40,468 nucleotides of DNA from Sphingobacterium prati (GCF_013167215.1 NZ_JABJWY010000034.1:1308806-1349273), one strand, 5' to 3'. Counted from the stretch's first letter, positions 9,741 through 18,718 are shown. The notes: generated by a model not told the origin, from the letters alone. Made by a program: numbers and translations.

Positions 9741-9766
9741 CCGCGAGGTGGTGATGCACCTTGCGG
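9741..9766. other. Stable hairpin between FecR and SusC genes
   Basis: CCGCGAGGTG (9741-9750) pairs with CACCTTGCGG (9757-9766), one G-T pair, with a 6-base loop. It lies in the 170-bp gap between the FecR stop and the SusC start. On the minus strand it is not followed by a U-run, so it is more likely an attenuator or mRNA processing/stability element than a plain terminator. It may set different levels of regulator and transporter. Confidence 0.5.
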
Positions 9767-9821
9767 TTTTCTCGAAAATTCACCTTTCGGTCGTTCCCCT
9801 GCTGATTTAAGATAAATAGCT

Positions 9822-10952
9822 TTAATTTGTTACTATAAGGGTCCTTTCTTTAATTTTGAATTTTACTTTGTTTGTTCTTTCGATTTGGCGTAATGTGGTT
9901 ACTAAATCATTTGACCTGGAGATGTATCCCCACAAATTGAGCGACTTTGGCGCATCTGCTGTAAACTGTACATCCACATTGTACCAACGTCCTATGGACA
10001 GCATGATATCGTGAAGATTTCCGTCAATTTTAAAGAAACCATTCTTCCACGCCAAAATCTCTTCCGTATCTTGCTCATGGACATTGATTTGTCCAAGTCG
10101 GTTCACAGCTTGCTCGCCAGGTTTGATAATACGTTCTCCTGAGCTGCTCACCACATTGACTTTTCCTTCAATAAGCGTGGTTTTGACAAGCCCCTTTGAT
10201 TCTGCATAGGCATTGATGTTGAAATGTGTACCAAGGACGCGAACATGCTGAGATGCCGTTGCGACAATAAATGGCCTGGAATTTTTGCTTACTTCAAAAT
10301 ATCCTTCACCCTGCAATTTAACCATACGTGTAGCACTGGTAGCTAGATCGGAATTAAATGTCAAGCTAGATGCTGCATTAAGCCAGGCTTTCGATCCGTC
10401 GGGCAAGACCACTTGGTACATTTCGCCATTTTTTGTCACGATCGTATTGCTAATGGCTTTATTGACCTGAGGTTCGGTATCATTCGCACTGTAAACAAGC
10501 ACCCCCTGCGCGTTTTTAGAAATAACCACCCCCTGCTTTGTCGTGATTTCTCCGACATTTGCAGCCGCAAGATCAATTTCTGTACCATCTGACAGCAACA
10601 ATGTAGCTCCCTCATGTCCAGCTTTAATCTCCGGTCCAGCATAATTTGCTACCTCATATTCCTGAGGGCTTTGTTGCCATTCGTATATACCTAGAATACC
10701 TACAAATAATAGAATAGCAGCCGCATAGGGCAGCCATTTCCATTTTTCGAAAATCCTAACTTGGGGACGGGATTGAGTATCAATAGCGGCCCACATCTCG
10801 GATTTTATTCGTATAAAATCTTCGGGTGAATCTATTGCCGGCTCTTCAAGGCGATTAAATGCATACCATTCTTCAACAACACGCTGTTCTTTTGGCGTGG
10901 CTGTGCCAGAAAGATATCTCTTTACAAGCTTTGCTCCAAGTTTCTTTTCCAT
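9822..10952 (-). CDS. FecR-type anti-sigma factor, locus 1
   Basis: This 376-residue protein has a cytoplasmic N-terminal segment that should bind the sigma factor, with paired Trp residues at 29 and 54. A single transmembrane helix follows at about residues 73-91 (WLPYAAAILLFVGILGIYEW). The periplasmic FecR domain covers about 170-262 (for example LPDGSKAWLNAASSLTF and VLGTHFNINAY), and a C-terminal DUF4974-like domain ends RTLIVTN. It receives the ligand signal from the STN domain of the adjacent SusC and releases or activates the sigma factor encoded 115 bp upstream. Gene order and domain order match the standard Bacteroidota trans-envelope signalling relay. Confidence 0.94.
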   Translation of the reverse strand: MEKKLGAKLVKRYLSGTATPKEQRVVEEWYAFNRLEEPAIDSPEDFIRIKSEMWAAIDTQSRPQVRIFEKWKWLPYAAAILLFVGILGIYEWQQSPQEYEVANYAGPEIKAGHEGATLLLSDGTEIDLAAANVGEITTKQGVVISKNAQGVLVYSANDTEPQVNKAISNTIVTKNGEMYQVVLPDGSKAWLNAASSLTFNSDLATSATRMVKLQGEGYFEVSKNSRPFIVATASQHVRVLGTHFNINAYAESKGLVKTTLIEGKVNVVSSSGERIIKPGEQAVNRLGQINVHEQDTEEILAWKNGFFKIDGNLHDIMLSIGRWYNVDVQFTADAPKSLNLWGYISRSNDLVTTLRQIERTNKVKFKIKERTLIVTN

Positions 10953-11067
10953 AAGTCGAAGTTGCGGTCTGTAACCGTTTGATATATTATACCGTTAAGT
11001 AGAGTCTAGGGAGTAGAAAAAAGTAAAAAAAATAACGCCTAGTGTGGGTACTAAACTGCCGACCGAT

Positions 11068-11661
11068 TCAGCTGCCTCTTAAAAAGATCAGCAGCATAAT
11101 TCCAAGCGAATTGTAATGGGACAGCCTGGCTTTTAGAATTTTTAATGCATTTTGAACTTGTTTTTTCACCGTGGATTCGCTTATATTTAGTCTTTCAGCA
11201 ATTTCTCTGTGAGACAGATCTTCCAATCTGCTGAGTTCAAAAACCTCTCGCATTTTGGCAGGCAGTTTCGCTATTTCACCTGTTATTAAAAGCATTAGAT
11301 CCTTCTCGTCTATTTTTTCAAGTGTTTCATGGCTCATTTGAAGGCTATACTTTCCGATTTCCGCCAGATAATCACTTTTAGTTTTTCTTCTTTGAATATA
11401 GTTCAGTACGCGATTGCGGGAGGCAACATAAAGGTATGACGAAATGCCGACATGATCTCTGATCAGATCAGACTTTTCCCAAATTGTAGTAAATAGATCC
11501 TGTACCAAATCTTTGGATAAATCTTCATCGCGGAGCATCTGATTGATCTTGTAATAGATCATCATGCTATAACGATCGTAAATTTCGGCAAAAGCTTGTC
11601 TGTCCCTCTGTTTGAGCAAAGAGACCAGTTCACTGTCTGACAAAACTTTATAGTTATCCAT
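11068..11661 (-). CDS. ECF RNA polymerase sigma factor, locus 1
   Basis: From ATG 11661 this is a 197-residue sigma factor (the frame extends 6 residues to 11679). Region 2 is visible as FAEIYDRYSMMIYYKI...DLVQDLFTTIWEKSD. Region 4 carries the HTH (LSHREIAERLNISESTVKKQ). The C-terminus is a hydrophobic tail (LGIMLLIFLRGS) unlike a normal region-4 end, and the second sigma factor in the window has one too. It should direct transcription of the SusC/SusD operon and probably itself once FecR is signalled by the transporter. The 11-bp inverted repeat immediately upstream could be part of its control. Confidence 0.93.
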   Translation of the reverse strand: MDNYKVLSDSELVSLLKQRDRQAFAEIYDRYSMMIYYKINQMLRDEDLSKDLVQDLFTTIWEKSDLIRDHVGISSYLYVASRNRVLNYIQRRKTKSDYLAEIGKYSLQMSHETLEKIDEKDLMLLITGEIAKLPAKMREVFELSRLEDLSHREIAERLNISESTVKKQVQNALKILKARLSHYNSLGIMLLIFLRGS

Positions 11662-11680
11662 TTTAATTCTTAGCCGCATT

Positions 11681-11770
11681 AAAAAACAGCCCCGGTTAGT
11701 TTAGATAAATTTTAAAATATTATTATCTGCTACAATAGTAGGAAAATATTATAAAATAAGGCTGTTTTTT
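11681..11770. repeat. 11-bp inverted repeat spanning the sigma-gene upstream region
   Basis: AAAAAACAGCC at 11681-11691 is the exact reverse complement of GGCTGTTTTTT at 11760-11770, with 68 AT-rich bases between. The left arm is 20 bp upstream of the sigma-factor ATG. It could loop the leader RNA, act as a terminator for incoming plus-strand or minus-strand transcription, or bind a regulator. I cannot tell which. Confidence 0.55.
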
Positions 11771-12309
11771 TGAGATATTATTGGATTGATTATTAACAAA
11801 ATATTTGGGTGCTTCAGCCTCAGGAAAATAAATCTCCCATAAAACAGGACTTTTTTAAAAGTAGAATTCGGGATCGAACAGCTCATTTTAACACTTCAAT
11901 TTTCAGGGGAGATCAATTTATCGGACTTCCCTTTTTAAAACTTCTGATAAGTATCTTTTCAAATTTGGTGTCGAAATCATCGAAGCATCTCGAAGTTGAA
12001 TATCACGGAGCATATATCAACGATCTTTATCTTGATACACAATACTCCCTTTAGATAGATCGAAAATTTTACTATTAACAACAGCTAAATTCTGGCCATC
12101 TATACGAATAAGGAATTACATATTACTCATATCTCCTTTCTTTATGCCTTAACTCAGGTTTTCTTTTCTTCGATTAAGCTTCTGACTGAATGATTAGACA
12201 ACCTTTCGCTATGATCTTTCCGCTGGGATCGAATCAGAAAGGTTAAATACATAAATGGTGTTTTGAACTCACTTACCAACTAAGTTGATCATGAAGATAC
12301 AAATGCAGT
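11771..12309. other. Gene-poor stretch between sigma gene and sulfatase remnant
   Basis: The only frame of note is 11809-12054 on the plus strand (81 codons, starting at GTG). It has a plausible composition (for example HLEVEYHGAYINDLYLDTQ) but I recognise no family and no ribosome binding site, so I do not call it a gene. The remainder holds nothing recognisable. Confidence 0.4.
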
Positions 12310-12340
12310 AAAACGATGGAACAAGATGTTCCATCGTTTT
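12310..12340. terminator. Hairpin downstream of the sulfatase remnant
   Basis: AAAACGATGGAAC (12310-12322) pairs perfectly with GTTCCATCGTTTT (12328-12340) across a 5-base loop. The A/T ends of the stem make it a usable terminator in either direction. It lies 67 bp beyond the stop codon of the minus-strand sulfatase remnant and was probably its original terminator. Confidence 0.7.
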
Positions 12341-12406
12341 ATTATCACAAAGCTGACCTTGCTTCCCCGAATTAACATATATCGCTTAACAAAGCTCTTC
12401 TAATGT

Positions 12407-12880
12407 TTATCTAGTCTTATTGATCAAAGGGAAAATAGGACTTTCAACATGGGCTTCCTCGATCAAATGACGTAATTCAGCTACTTTTCTGGGGTTATTG
12501 GTAGCAATATTATGTTGCTCCTTTGGATCTTGCTTCAGATTATACAATTCCGTTATTGGTGCACCGCTCATTACTTGCTGCAATATGAGCTTCCAATTAC
12601 CTTTACGCACGGCCTGACGTCCGCCGTCCTCATGAAATTCCCAATAAAGATAGTCATGCTGCTTTTGCTTTTTGCTTTGACCCAGCAAGGTCGGAACAAA
12701 AGAAATTCCATCCGTATATCTTGGTTTATCTTTGTCGGCATCGATAAAAGCAATGGTCCTCTCCTGAATCAATGCCGGTGCATACTGACCCTGTGCCATC
12801 AATCCATTGCCATCAAGTTCTATCCGCTGCTTATTGGTGGTCCAGCTTGCAGCATAATGTAGTGCAGAAAAACCGTACTG
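12407..12880 (-). pseudogene. Sulfatase remnant, N-terminally truncated and internally deleted
   Basis: Reading the minus strand from about 12880, the frame runs through QYGFSALHYAASWTTNKQRI, then LDGNGLMAQGQYAPALIQE, then FIDADKDKP, and jumps straight to RYTDGISFVPTLLGQ and the C-terminal sulfatase block (YWEFHEDGGRQAVRKGNWKL, then ELYNLKQDPKEQHNIA). In full-length arylsulfatase-like proteins FI..NKDKP is followed by FF and about 150-200 residues, including the second metal-binding region, before the TDGISFLPTLLG segment. The N-terminal C/S-x-P-x-R active site is also absent. This is therefore a dead gene with an in-frame internal deletion. Any SusC/D locus it once belonged to is unclear. 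Confidence 0.85.
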
Positions 12881-12986
12881 TTTTAAAAAAAAATTATTAA
12901 TAATTACATTTTTTTCTAAATTTCGCTCAACAATACTTTAACCTGAATGGTTTCTACCATCAATTTTAATGTTAATAACATTTTAT

Positions 12987-13550
12987 ATGGAAAATTTCAT
13001 TTCATCAATCAAAGAGAAATTCAGCGTATTTGACAAACAGTTTGCCGAAACGCAGGAGATACTCAAACTTCAAGCTGAAATCAAACAGAAGGAACGTGAG
13101 GAACTTTTAATGAAATTAAGAGCGCAAAAAAATTTTTTTAATCAAACTATAATTCCTGAATTTCGAACTTTTTTGGCTCCGCTGCAAGCGCTTTTTTTAG
13201 AAAGGAATTTGGAAATCAAGATGCAATCCCATAAATCCAAGAACTCGATGTTTTTGTGCCACAATGGAGACAGCCCATTTCTGACATTATTTGTCGGCAA
13301 TAGGGCTTATATGCTACGCGATCGGTATGACTATGAACCTTTTCTGATGCTCAAAGGCGATTATCAAAATAACTTCATACGTCTGTATGAATGTAATCCT
13401 GATAGGAGACATATTTCATATGTTGAACAAAATTATATAAATGAGCCAGCAGCAGTAGCATTTCATACAGAACAATACAATCTAAAAGCACTATTTCCTT
13501 GTATTGATGCCTGGATAGAAAAACAGCTACAATACCACGCCAAACACTGA
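12987..13550 (+). CDS. Hypothetical coiled-coil protein, 187 aa
   Basis: Started at ATG 12987 (an in-frame ATG at 12969 adds 6 residues). Residues about 15-50 form a Glu/Lys-rich helical coiled coil (QEILKLQAEIKQKEREELLM). The C-terminal two-thirds is globular, mixed alpha/beta, with many aromatics (for example AYMLRDRYDYEPFLMLKGDY). There is no signal peptide and no membrane segment, so it is probably cytoplasmic. It is monocistronic, between the sulfatase remnant and the convergent SDR gene. I do not recognise the family and assign no function. Confidence 0.7.
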   Translation: MENFISSIKEKFSVFDKQFAETQEILKLQAEIKQKEREELLMKLRAQKNFFNQTIIPEFRTFLAPLQALFLERNLEIKMQSHKSKNSMFLCHNGDSPFLTLFVGNRAYMLRDRYDYEPFLMLKGDYQNNFIRLYECNPDRRHISYVEQNYINEPAAVAFHTEQYNLKALFPCIDAWIEKQLQYHAKH

Positions 13551-13649
13551 AGAACTTCAAGTAACACTTGTTATGGCAAAACTAAATCAATAATTGCCGC
13601 TATTTTTTAAGAGATAGAACTATTTTGATCAAACGAAGCGCTTTAATTA

Positions 13650-14717
13650 TCAAGGGATAATTTTATCGGATCTCAGTTGTTCAAACAGCTTAAAGAATGA
13701 ATCCGTTGTATTGTAGTATTCCTTAAAACCAAGCATACGACTATTGGTCATATCGGTCATTATTTCAATTGGGCGACTTAAATCAAGGTCTGTATGCCAG
13801 GCTGAGCTTACTTTATTCAGGTCTTCTTCTTCCAGTCCATAGTTGATTGCCATAGATCTCCAGACTTCTTCTTTTCCCTCCAATGTCTTGGTTAATGGTC
13901 TAATTTCGTTTTCATAGCCAACATGCTCAATTGAAAACCATTCGGCAATCTTTTGCCACAACCAACTCCATCTAAATAGATCCCCGTTTACAATATTGAA
14001 TGCTTTATTAAATGCGGTAGGTGTTTCGGACGCCCATATAACCTGTTTCGCTAAAATTCCGGCATCGGTGACATCTGTTAATCCGTTCCACTGTGCCTGC
14101 GAGCCCGGAAATACAAATGGTAGATTCTCCTCTTTGCAAATGGAGGCATATACGGCTAACGTTGTCCCCATATTCATCTGGTTACCAATGGCATTCCCTA
14201 TCAATGTATGTGGACGGTGTACGCTCCAGGTAAATCCATCTCTTTTGGCCGCAACATACACCTCATCTTCCTGTGCGTAGTAGAAATTAGGGGTGCTCAA
14301 TCTTGGTTGTTCCTCCCGAAGTGGTGTTTCAGGCAATACTCCACTTGTCACATAGGCATCAAAAGGGCCTAAATAGTGCTTTAAACCTGTTACCAGCCCA
14401 ACATGTTTGACACTCTTCTTTTCGGATATGACATCAAGCAAATTCCGAACCATCGCACTGTTGACCTCAATATTCTCCGATTCGGAATTTCTACGCATCC
14501 AGGTTGTAAAATATACATGTGTAGGGTGTACATCCGCTAATGCGCGTTTCAAACTATCTACATCCAACAAGTCGGCATGTAGGGAAACAACACCTTCGAT
14601 ATCTCTACCAGCCCCTCTTGATAGGCCATATGTTGTCCACCCTTGCTCCAATAATTCTTTTGACAGATTGTTGCCGGCCATTCCGCTTGAACCGACAACC
14701 AAGGCTATTTTTTCCAT
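13650..14717 (-). CDS. PRISE-like NAD(P)-dependent SDR reductase
   Basis: I choose ATG 14717 (355 residues) because the longer frame begins at GTG 14735, on top of the -7 promoter box. The nucleotide-binding motif VVGSSGMAGNNL sits at residues 7-18, and SRGAGR follows the second strand. The NFYYAQEDEVY segment matches the FYYxxED active-site motif of progesterone-5-beta-reductase/iridoid-synthase-like (PRISE, VEP1) short-chain dehydrogenases. These reduce activated enones using NADPH; the bacterial substrates are mostly unknown. It lies directly downstream of a Crp/Fnr-type regulator on the same strand, with two FNR-type boxes between them, which suggests regulation by that protein. Confidence 0.85.
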   Translation of the reverse strand: MEKIALVVGSSGMAGNNLSKELLEQGWTTYGLSRGAGRDIEGVVSLHADLLDVDSLKRALADVHPTHVYFTTWMRRNSESENIEVNSAMVRNLLDVISEKKSVKHVGLVTGLKHYLGPFDAYVTSGVLPETPLREEQPRLSTPNFYYAQEDEVYVAAKRDGFTWSVHRPHTLIGNAIGNQMNMGTTLAVYASICKEENLPFVFPGSQAQWNGLTDVTDAGILAKQVIWASETPTAFNKAFNIVNGDLFRWSWLWQKIAEWFSIEHVGYENEIRPLTKTLEGKEEVWRSMAINYGLEEEDLNKVSSAWHTDLDLSRPIEIMTDMTNSRMLGFKEYYNTTDSFFKLFEQLRSDKIIP

Positions 14718-14734
14718 ATCTAAATTATTTTTCA

Positions 14735-14742
14735 CAAAAATA
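14735..14742 (-). promoter_or_regulatory. -7 promoter box of the PRISE-like gene
   Basis: On the minus strand this reads TATTTTTG, an exact match to the Bacteroidota -7 consensus TAnnTTTG. Transcription would begin near 14728, leaving a leader of about 10 bases before ATG 14717. This supports the shorter start of the reductase. Confidence 0.6.
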
Positions 14743-14764
14743 GGCTATGGCAACGTAACCATAC

Positions 14765-14801
14765 TTGACCCAGATCAAAAAATAGGATTGATCTAAATCA
14801 A
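14765..14801 (-). promoter_or_regulatory. Two tandem FNR-type palindromes
   Basis: TTGACCCAGATCAA (14765-14778) and TTGATCTAAATCAA (14788-14801) both fit TTGAY-N4-ATCAA, the second being a perfect TTGAT-N4-ATCAA. Their centres are 23 bp apart. Relative to a start near 14728 they would be centred at about -43 and -66, the first close to the class-II activator position. The adjacent regulator has the ETISR recognition helix that reads TTGAT half sites in FNR. The distal box overlaps the 3' end of the regulator gene. Confidence 0.7.
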
Positions 14802-15391
14802 GTATTGGCTTTAACCATTTTTCTTTTTATCCTGCTTATTGTTTCCGGAGTCAGCCCCAGATAGGAAGCAATTAAGTTCTGCGGTAACCGCTGGCTGATC
14901 GCTGGATAGGTATCGAGAAATAGGGCGTATTTTTCTTCCGCTGTGTGCGTATGCGCACTGATGAGTCTATTGTCTTTAGTGGCTAGGCTATTTTGATAAA
15001 GTATGCGAAAATAACGCTCCATTACAGGGATTTCTGTCAACATTTTTTCATAATTTTCCCTTGAAAGAAGTAAGAGTATCGTGTTTTCAACGGTATCTAT
15101 ATTTAGCTTGGCTTCATTGCCAAAGATGAAACTTGCAAAATCAGAAATCCACCAGCCCTCCCAGGCAAACAAATTGATGTGTTCGGTCCCTTTGTCGTCA
15201 ATGGTATAGGATTTCATTAGGCCTTGTGATACAAACGATATATACTTGCACATATCGCCCTCTTGGAGCAAGTATTGTCGCCTCCTCAATTTTTTAAACT
15301 TAAAAAACCCCTTAATCAATACTTTCTCTTTATCAGTAAGTTGGGCTTTCTCTTCTATATGCTCAAATAAAGTACTAAATAGTTGCTCCAT
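14798..15391 (-). CDS. Crp/Fnr-family transcriptional regulator
   Basis: ATG 15391 gives 197 residues; the longer frame to 15430 would need a TTG start. The N-terminal cyclic-nucleotide-binding-like beta barrel covers about residues 20-115 (for example LLQEGDMCKYISFVSQGLMK). The long dimerisation helix follows, then a C-terminal winged HTH with LPQNLIASYLGLTPETISRI. The ETISR stretch corresponds to the ExxSR recognition helix of FNR. No cluster of cysteines suited to an iron-sulfur centre is seen, so the signal it senses is unknown. The PRISE-like gene 80 bp downstream is the likely target. Confidence 0.9.
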   Translation of the reverse strand: MEQLFSTLFEHIEEKAQLTDKEKVLIKGFFKFKKLRRRQYLLQEGDMCKYISFVSQGLMKSYTIDDKGTEHINLFAWEGWWISDFASFIFGNEAKLNIDTVENTILLLLSRENYEKMLTEIPVMERYFRILYQNSLATKDNRLISAHTHTAEEKYALFLDTYPAISQRLPQNLIASYLGLTPETISRIKRKMVKANT

Positions 15392-15532
15392 ATTCCAATT
15401 ATTAATTCGCAGTCCGATTAAAATTAACAATTTTTTCAGTCATAAACATTTAGGTCAGGCTTCCCTTCCCTAAAATGATAACCTATTACCGACTTGATTA
15501 TTGGCTGGTTTATCTTTGGCATATCCAGTCTA

Positions 15533-16888
15533 TCAAATGTGACGACGTGCTAATTCAATCATTGTCGAAAGTTCCGATACAGCGGCCTCGTCTGAGCCTG
15601 AAAATCCTGATAATAGCTTAAAACGGATATTGCCTTTGGAATCAATGACATACTTAGCAGGTATCCCACGAATCTTGAAGGCCAAAGCTGCCCTATTCAC
15701 CTTACTCCCAGGAGCTTTCAGATCCATATACAATGGCAGATTGAATTTGTTACCAGATAAGTATTTTCTTGCATCGGCAGTCGGATCTTGCATTTTTTCC
15801 CAAGTGTGAATAAAAAGAAACTTGACATCTGGATCATCTTTATATTTGTCTACCGCCATCTGCATAGAAGGAAGCCCCCTTTTGCAGGGACCGCACCAGG
15901 TAGCCCAGAAATCCAGCACGATGGTCTTGCCTTTAAAGTCCAAAAGTGAAACCTCTTTACCACTACTATCGGTTACCACAAAATTGGGGGCAGGTTCATT
16001 AACCATTTCCTGCAAATACTTATTTTCGTATTTTTTGCCGAGGTCAGAAAGGTAAACAGCAGGATCTTTATCAGGATAGAGTTTTGCATAAGCATGTGTT
16101 AGCTCTTGTATGATCTCTTCGTCTGCTTCTCCCTGTAATACTGCTTTTTCAAGTTCATAGAAAGCTTCTCGATAACCTCCTGTTTTACTCATCAGGTAAT
16201 AATAATGCGCATTTAATTCAGGAGTTTTATAAGTTGTCTGGTTATAATAGTCCTTAAGCGCGGCATATGCTTCCACGAAATTACCTTTTTTTGCCAACAG
16301 TTGACTCTGCCATTTTAGCAACAACAGCTGTACTTCTTTCGAATTATCCGGTTTTGACATCTCTGCACGCACAAGATTTTCAGCTAGTTCCAAATCACTG
16401 CTAAAAATAACTTTTAGAACTTCATCTAAGGCCCAGGGACGAGCATTTCCTTGAATATACGCCAAAGAAGCTGGCACTTTTGCTGAATACCGCTGTCTGG
16501 AGAAATTAACAACCATTATTTGCGCTAGGTGCTCTACATCAGTTTCAGGGTATTCGTTTATGAGTTGTTTAAAGAGGTTTTCTTGCATTTCAACATCATT
16601 TTCCTCATAGACCTTATGGAACAATATTTCCTGCGCGATTTTACCCTTCGGAAACCTCTTGAGTGCAATTTCTGCGATAGAATCTGATGACTTTCTTGAT
16701 GTGCTGTAAAATTGTAATAACAATTGTAGATCTGTTTCTGAACCAGCTCCCAATGATTTTAATTTTTTCGAGAGCACTTTAGAATCTTTAATATGATTTA
16801 ATGACTCTAAAGCCGAATCAGTTTTTTGATTTTGGCAATAAGCTGAGCTAATACTCAATGAGCAAAGTAACAATACTATATTTTTCAT
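15533..16888 (-). CDS. TlpA-family thioredoxin with large helical N-terminal domain, locus 2
   Basis: This 451-residue protein has a signal peptide (residues 1-18, ending SAYCQ) and about 280 residues of helical, TPR-like sequence (EKAVLQGEADEEIIQELTHA and similar). A C-terminal thioredoxin domain carries WATWCGPCK (Cys332 and Cys335) with its cis-Pro loop in RGIPAKYVI. It should be an envelope thiol-disulfide reductase. It follows the PKD-like gene after a 394-bp gap, so it may have its own promoter while still belonging functionally to locus 2. Both uptake loci in this window pair SusC/D with such a protein. Confidence 0.87.
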   Translation of the reverse strand: MKNIVLLLCSLSISSAYCQNQKTDSALESLNHIKDSKVLSKKLKSLGAGSETDLQLLLQFYSTSRKSSDSIAEIALKRFPKGKIAQEILFHKVYEENDVEMQENLFKQLINEYPETDVEHLAQIMVVNFSRQRYSAKVPASLAYIQGNARPWALDEVLKVIFSSDLELAENLVRAEMSKPDNSKEVQLLLLKWQSQLLAKKGNFVEAYAALKDYYNQTTYKTPELNAHYYYLMSKTGGYREAFYELEKAVLQGEADEEIIQELTHAYAKLYPDKDPAVYLSDLGKKYENKYLQEMVNEPAPNFVVTDSSGKEVSLLDFKGKTIVLDFWATWCGPCKRGLPSMQMAVDKYKDDPDVKFLFIHTWEKMQDPTADARKYLSGNKFNLPLYMDLKAPGSKVNRAALAFKIRGIPAKYVIDSKGNIRFKLLSGFSGSDEAAVSELSTMIELARRHI

Positions 16889-17282
16889 CCGTTTAAATTA
16901 TTTGTTCATTAATTATTTTCTAACGAAGGTATTCATGCTACCTTCGGCGGTATAAGTGTATAGCCTCATTTGTATAAATAAGCTCCTTACACTCGGTTTG
17001 TTTATTCATTAGTCAATTTTTCTCAAAGGCGCTCCTGCTGCTTTGGCTTTTCAGTTAGGATGAAGCGATTATTCATTCCCGTATGTGATTATTTCATTCA
17101 CAATTTTGTTCCTTAGTTCTATCCATGAGCTCGTTTACTCATTAAATTGATATTTCAAGGTATCCGTGAATTCACTTCGTTCGGTGCACCCGGCTTGAAT
17201 AAATCATGATGGTTTCATAACTAATATTCAACTTTTATTATTGATATATTTTTTCCATTGGCACGGCAATATTACCAGCCTT
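16889..17282. other. 394-bp gap with a hairpin, before the locus 2 TlpA gene
   Basis: No gene is seen. CGAAGGTA (16924-16931) pairs with TACCTTCG (16939-16946), giving a small hairpin 36 bp upstream of the TlpA start. It may be a leader structure or a terminator for locus 2 read-through. The gap is large for this compact operon, so a separate promoter for the TlpA gene is possible; I could not find an exact TAnnTTTG box. Confidence 0.45.
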
Positions 17283-18704
17283 TCATCTTTGAGAGATATG
17301 GACAATATCACCAAACCCCCTAAGCGTTAGAGCTGGTCCATTAGCCACAAAATGGCCAATTTCATCAATTTTAAAAATATGGAATACACCTTCTACTTTA
17401 TTATTAACCGTACTAACAGCCAATTCATTTCCAGAACTATCGTTCTCTATGTCAGAAATTTTTTGTGAAGAAGGAAACCTATACAAAAGCGATGCTGTAT
17501 TCGACATTATATTATATAGGTAAAGCTCATTATCGACCGCATAATACATGTGATCAAATACGCTAGAAACAGCAAAGGAGCTAGCTTTGCTGAAACGTGG
17601 GCAGTGGACATCCTCTATTTTCTGTTTTTTGCTCGGCACTGTACCGTCCAGACCATACAGATAACGACCATCGTGATCTTCCATGACAAAATAGAAAATG
17701 CTGGTATAATATGATGGTTTACCCTCTCCTGCCGCAATCATCGTCTTACCTACATTTGCCTTGTCAAATAAATCTTCGACATTACCAGTGGCAGGAAGTA
17801 ATTTCCTTCCGAGATTCTCGGCCTGCAAAAATCGTTTGTATTTATTGTCATAAAAATAAGTAAGTGACCAATCGGTCGATATAATGGCAGGATACAATCT
17901 ATAATCACCTCCAAATCCCTCTGAATAGGGCCTTAAAATTTGTTCTGGATAAAAAGATCCCATCCCAGCATACAGCTCCCCATTATTTATAATATACTTA
18001 TCATATCCCTCTCTCCCAGACCGATCCGCGATCTGTGAAAAACTTGAAACTTTCGGCAAAACATCATCTGTTCCACCTGTCAATAAAAAACTATTTGGGT
18101 CAAATCGATATATACCAGCATCTGTATAATAGTGAATACAGGCATACTTTTCCTGATATGGCACTTTTGAATAAAAGGAGGAGATAGCTTTTCCTGGAAA
18201 CACTTTATTATTTATATCGACAGCAGGATTATCAAACACTGTACCGTCAGCACGTACAAACGAAAGCTTACCTTGCTCGGCAGTATTGTGAGAAACTAAC
18301 CATCCTTTGAAGAAAGCACCATTTACAGTAAGCTGAAATAATTTATTGAACTCTAAGCCCGTCGTTTTATCAATTATCGTATATTGGAGATTATACTCAC
18401 CCACAGGCAACTTTAAAGTTATATCTAAATCTTTCTGGCGGGATATAACATAGACGGAGTCCTCGGCGATGGCGCGCCAGCGATAACTGTAATCAGCATC
18501 GCCTTTCGGAGGTGTTTCAAACTTTATTGGTATACGTAACTCTTCAAACTGAACAGCGTTAAATTCAGTTTCATCTGCCTCAATCTTTAACTCCCCAATC
18601 GGGTTTCGACTAAAATCTTGGTCAAACTTAGAACAGCCCGCTGCGACAAAGATAGATCCAAATAGGATCATACTTTTAAGAAAGGTGTGTATTTTTCGTT
18701 TCAT
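17283..18704 (-). CDS. PKD-like family surface lipoprotein, locus 2
   Basis: The 473-residue protein starts with a lipoprotein signal (GSIFVAAGCSKF, Cys24). An Ig/PKD-like beta domain follows in the first about 130 residues (for example FETPPKGDADYSYRWRAIAE). The rest of the sequence has repeated beta blades of the form YAVDNELYLYNIMSNTASLL, suggestive of a propeller-like fold. Proteins with this layout recur in Bacteroidota next to SusC, SusD and DUF4843 genes, and are expected to be surface lipoproteins that help bind ligand. It begins 14 bp after the DUF4843 gene and is the last gene of the tight part of the operon. Ligand unknown. Confidence 0.8.
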   Translation of the reverse strand: MKRKIHTFLKSMILFGSIFVAAGCSKFDQDFSRNPIGELKIEADETEFNAVQFEELRIPIKFETPPKGDADYSYRWRAIAEDSVYVISRQKDLDITLKLPVGEYNLQYTIIDKTTGLEFNKLFQLTVNGAFFKGWLVSHNTAEQGKLSFVRADGTVFDNPAVDINNKVFPGKAISSFYSKVPYQEKYACIHYYTDAGIYRFDPNSFLLTGGTDDVLPKVSSFSQIADRSGREGYDKYIINNGELYAGMGSFYPEQILRPYSEGFGGDYRLYPAIISTDWSLTYFYDNKYKRFLQAENLGRKLLPATGNVEDLFDKANVGKTMIAAGEGKPSYYTSIFYFVMEDHDGRYLYGLDGTVPSKKQKIEDVHCPRFSKASSFAVSSVFDHMYYAVDNELYLYNIMSNTASLLYRFPSSQKISDIENDSSGNELAVSTVNNKVEGVFHIFKIDEIGHFVANGPALTLRGFGDIVHISQR

Positions 18705-18718
18705 GATTTTGATGCTAT

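Noticed and set aside
11809..12054. 81-codon frame starting at GTG
   Set aside because: No family and no promoter or ribosome binding site; kept only as a note in the gap entry.
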